The notes under the pieces: generated by a model
The model's input: the letters and a program-made list of their open reading frames with translations, nothing else
Databases searched by the model: none
Told to the model about the DNA's origin: nothing
Made by a program: the position numbers and the translations under genes
Shown here: one piece after another, positions 62,359 to 64,000 of the stretch
How the letters are laid out: the number at the start of each line of letters is the position of its first letter
Position numbering within the stretch: the stretch's first letter is position 1
Source of the DNA: Mammaliicoccus vitulinus
GTDB taxonomy: Bacteria > Bacillota > Bacilli > Staphylococcales > Staphylococcaceae
Direction of reading: 5' to 3'
Assembly (NCBI RefSeq): GCF_029024305.1
Contig: NZ_CP118974.1
Span: 1,643,069 to 1,707,068, forward strand
Length of the DNA stretch: 64,000 nucleotides

Positions 62359-64000
62359 TTACTTATCGGTCTTAGAATCTTTTTTCTTTCTTCTAAATGT
62401 TAAAATTCCACCAAATAACGCAATAACAGATGCAAATAAAGTTAAGTTTTTATCCTGTTCACCTGTATCTGGCAATTCTTTAGAATCATTCCCATCATTT
62501 GATGAATTGTTTCCATTATCTCCTGAGTTGTCGTTTCCACCGTTTGTTGAATCGTCTCCATTATCTCCTGAGTTGTCGTTTCCACCGTTTGTTGAATCGT
62601 CTCCATTATCTCCTGAGTTGTCGTTTCCATCGTTTGATGAATCGTCTCCGTTATCTCCTGAGTTGTCGTCATCTTCATCATCGCCTGGATTGTTACCATC
62701 ATTTGATGAATCATCTTTTACAATTATAACGAATTTTGTCGTTGTTTCATTGCCTTCACTATCTCTAGTTACAACTGTAACAGTGTATTCACCAGGTTTT
62801 GTCGGTGTGCCTGAGATTGTATTTGTTTCTGGATTATATGTTACACCTTCTGGTAAGCCATTTACTTCATGTGTCACTGGTTGACCGCTATTATCTTTAC
62901 CATTCAATGTTACATCTTTGATTGGTGTGTTCACTTCTGTTGTTTGATCTTCAATTGGATCTACCGTTGGTGGTAATGTATCTTCAACTGTTATCGTAAA
63001 TGTTGTTTCTGTTGTATTACCTGATTCATCTGTTGAAACTACTGTTACTTCATAACTACCTACCATTGTTGGTGTACCTGAAATAGTATTCGTTTCTGGG
63101 TCATACGTCACACCTTCTGGTAGCCCTGATACTTCATGAGTCACTGGTTTTCCACTATTATCTTTACCATTCAATGTTACATCTTTAATAGGTGTGTTTA
63201 CTTCTGTTGTTTGGTCTTCAACCGGATCCACATCAGGCGCTGTTGTATCTTCTACTGTTATTGTGAATGTTGTTTCTGTTGTATTACCTGATTCATCTGT
63301 TGAAACAACCGTTACATTGTAACTACCTACCATTGTTGGTGTACCTGAAATAGTATTCGTTTCTGGATCATACGTCACACCTTCTGGTAAGCCATTTACT
63401 CCATGTGTGACAGGCTTTCCACTATTATCTTGACCATTCAATGTTACATCTTTAATAGGTGTGTTCACTTCTGTTGTTTGATCTTCAATTGGATCTACCG
63501 TTGGTGGTAATGTATCTTCAACTGTTATCGTAAATGTTGTTTCTGTTGTATTACCTGATTCATCTGTTGAAACTACTGTTACTTCATAACTACCTACCAT
63601 TGTTGGTGTACCTGAAATAGTATTCGTTTCTGGGTCATACGTCACACCTTCTGGTAGCCCTGATACTTCATGAGTCACTGGTTTTCCACTATTATCTTTA
63701 CCATTCAATGTTACATCTTTAATAGGTGTGTTTACTTCTGTTGTTTGGTCTTCAACCGGATCCACATCAGGCGCTGTTGTATCTTCTACTGTTATTGTGA
63801 ATGACGTTTCTGTTGTATTACCTGATTCATCTGTTGAAACAACCGTTACATTGTAACTACCTACCATTGTTGGTGTACCTGAAATAGTATTCGTTTCTGG
63901 ATCATACGTCACACCTTCTGGTAGCCCTGATACTTCATGTGTCACTGGTTGACCGCTATTATCTTTACCATTCAATGTTACATCTTTAATAGGTGTGTTT
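62359..64000 (-). CDS. LPXTG cell-wall-anchored surface protein with Ig-like repeats, 5' end outside window
   Basis: At least 547 residues of a sortase-anchored adhesin-like protein. The C-terminus has LPDTG, a hydrophobic helix and RRKKKDSKTDK, a complete sorting signal. Before it lies an Asp/Asn/Ser/Gly-rich wall spacer of about 80 residues built from 15-residue units (GDDSTNGGNDNSGDN). Upstream are 89-residue (267-bp) Ig-like He_PIG-type repeats (GLPEGVTYDPETNTISGTP; TVVSTDESGNTTETTFTI), with at least four full copies. Two repeat versions alternate. The signal peptide and ligand-binding region are off the right edge. Role inferred: adhesion or biofilm. Confidence 0.9.
   Translation of the reverse strand, partial: NTPIKDVTLNGKDNSGQPVTHEVSGLPEGVTYDPETNTISGTPTMVGSYNVTVVSTDESGNTTETSFTITVEDTTAPDVDPVEDQTTEVNTPIKDVTLNGKDNSGKPVTHEVSGLPEGVTYDPETNTISGTPTMVGSYEVTVVSTDESGNTTETTFTITVEDTLPPTVDPIEDQTTEVNTPIKDVTLNGQDNSGKPVTHGVNGLPEGVTYDPETNTISGTPTMVGSYNVTVVSTDESGNTTETTFTITVEDTTAPDVDPVEDQTTEVNTPIKDVTLNGKDNSGKPVTHEVSGLPEGVTYDPETNTISGTPTMVGSYEVTVVSTDESGNTTETTFTITVEDTLPPTVDPIEDQTTEVNTPIKDVTLNGKDNSGQPVTHEVNGLPEGVTYNPETNTISGTPTKPGEYTVTVVTRDSEGNETTTKFVIIVKDDSSNDGNNPGDDEDDDNSGDNGDDSSNDGNDNSGDNGDDSTNGGNDNSGDNGDDSTNGGNDNSGDNGNNSSNDGNDSKELPDTGEQDKNLTLFASVIALFGGILTFRRKKKDSKTDK
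62900..63968 (-). repeat. Tandem 267-bp repeats in the surface-protein gene
   Basis: The same landmark (CCATTCAATGTTAC) recurs at 62900, 63167, 63434, 63701 and 63968, each exactly 267 bases apart. Repeats alternate between a TLPPTVDPIED and a TAPDVDPVED type, giving a 534-bp higher-order unit. Near identity at DNA level implies recent duplication. Confidence 0.92.

Noticed and set aside
62442-62729. Open frames on both strands inside the wall-spacer region of the surface gene
   Set aside because: They are low-complexity shadows of the Asp/Asn-rich repeats, without ribosome sites.
62900-63968. Regular repeats considered as a CRISPR array
   Set aside because: The repeat unit is 267 bases and fully coding with no spacer pattern; no cas genes are present.

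Overview
This window is low-GC Firmicute DNA. Its gene order (mraZ-rsmH-ftsL-pbp1-mraY-murD-divIB-ftsA-ftsZ, the sepF/divIVA block, a T-box ileS, the pyr operon, then gmk-rpoZ-coaBC-priA) is that of the Staphylococcaceae. Protein sequences such as BshC, PBP1, RqcH and SdcS look staphylococcal. The pyr operon carries a class 1B dihydroorotate dehydrogenase pair (pyrK-pyrD). From memory S. aureus lacks this pair in its operon, so a non-aureus Staphylococcus or Mammaliicoccus is more likely. The species is inference.

Positions 1-43900 are ordinary chromosome, mostly on the minus strand. Read right to left: a branched-chain aminotransferase, a YdcF-type membrane protein and a GNAT acetyltransferase; bshC; the division and cell-wall cluster headed by mraZ with a recognisable MraZ operator; the ylmD-ylmE-sepF-yggT-ylmH-divIVA block; ileS under an isoleucine T-box; lspA-rluD; the de novo pyrimidine operon (pyrR-pyrP-pyrB-pyrC-carA-carB-pyrK-pyrD-pyrF-pyrE) with a consensus promoter and two PyrR attenuators; an SdcS-type transporter; a VOC protein; rqcH; then gmk-rpoZ and coaBC-priA.

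Positions 43900-47560 are a graveyard of mobile-element pieces: a phage scaffold pseudogene with in-frame stops, an LSM-like phage protein, a truncated overlapping gene pair, an integrase C-terminus whose catalytic tyrosine position reads histidine, a truncated VOC gene, repeated terminator hairpins and a candidate attachment region.

Positions 47560-61040 are the left end of a prophage. An SOS-controlled YolD operon and a minus-strand two-gene cassette (soluble 280 aa protein plus 212 aa multi-pass membrane protein, with its own promoter and a palindrome around the -10) lie outside the lysis module, where phages carry morons. Next come a lipoprotein glycerophosphodiesterase, endolysin, holin, small accessory proteins, a 1621 aa tail spike with a self-cleaving S74 chaperone domain, the distal tail protein and only the last residues of the tape-measure protein. 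An IS3/IS150-type element sits exactly at that truncation. Beyond it lies a repeat-rich LPXTG surface protein that runs off the window. Head, replication and lysogeny genes are absent, so the prophage is defective here, or the contig is joined across a repeated IS.

The best candidate for an undescribed system is the two-gene cassette at 48416-49916. Its layout resembles lambda RexA-RexB (soluble protein followed by membrane protein) without any sequence similarity that I can recognise.
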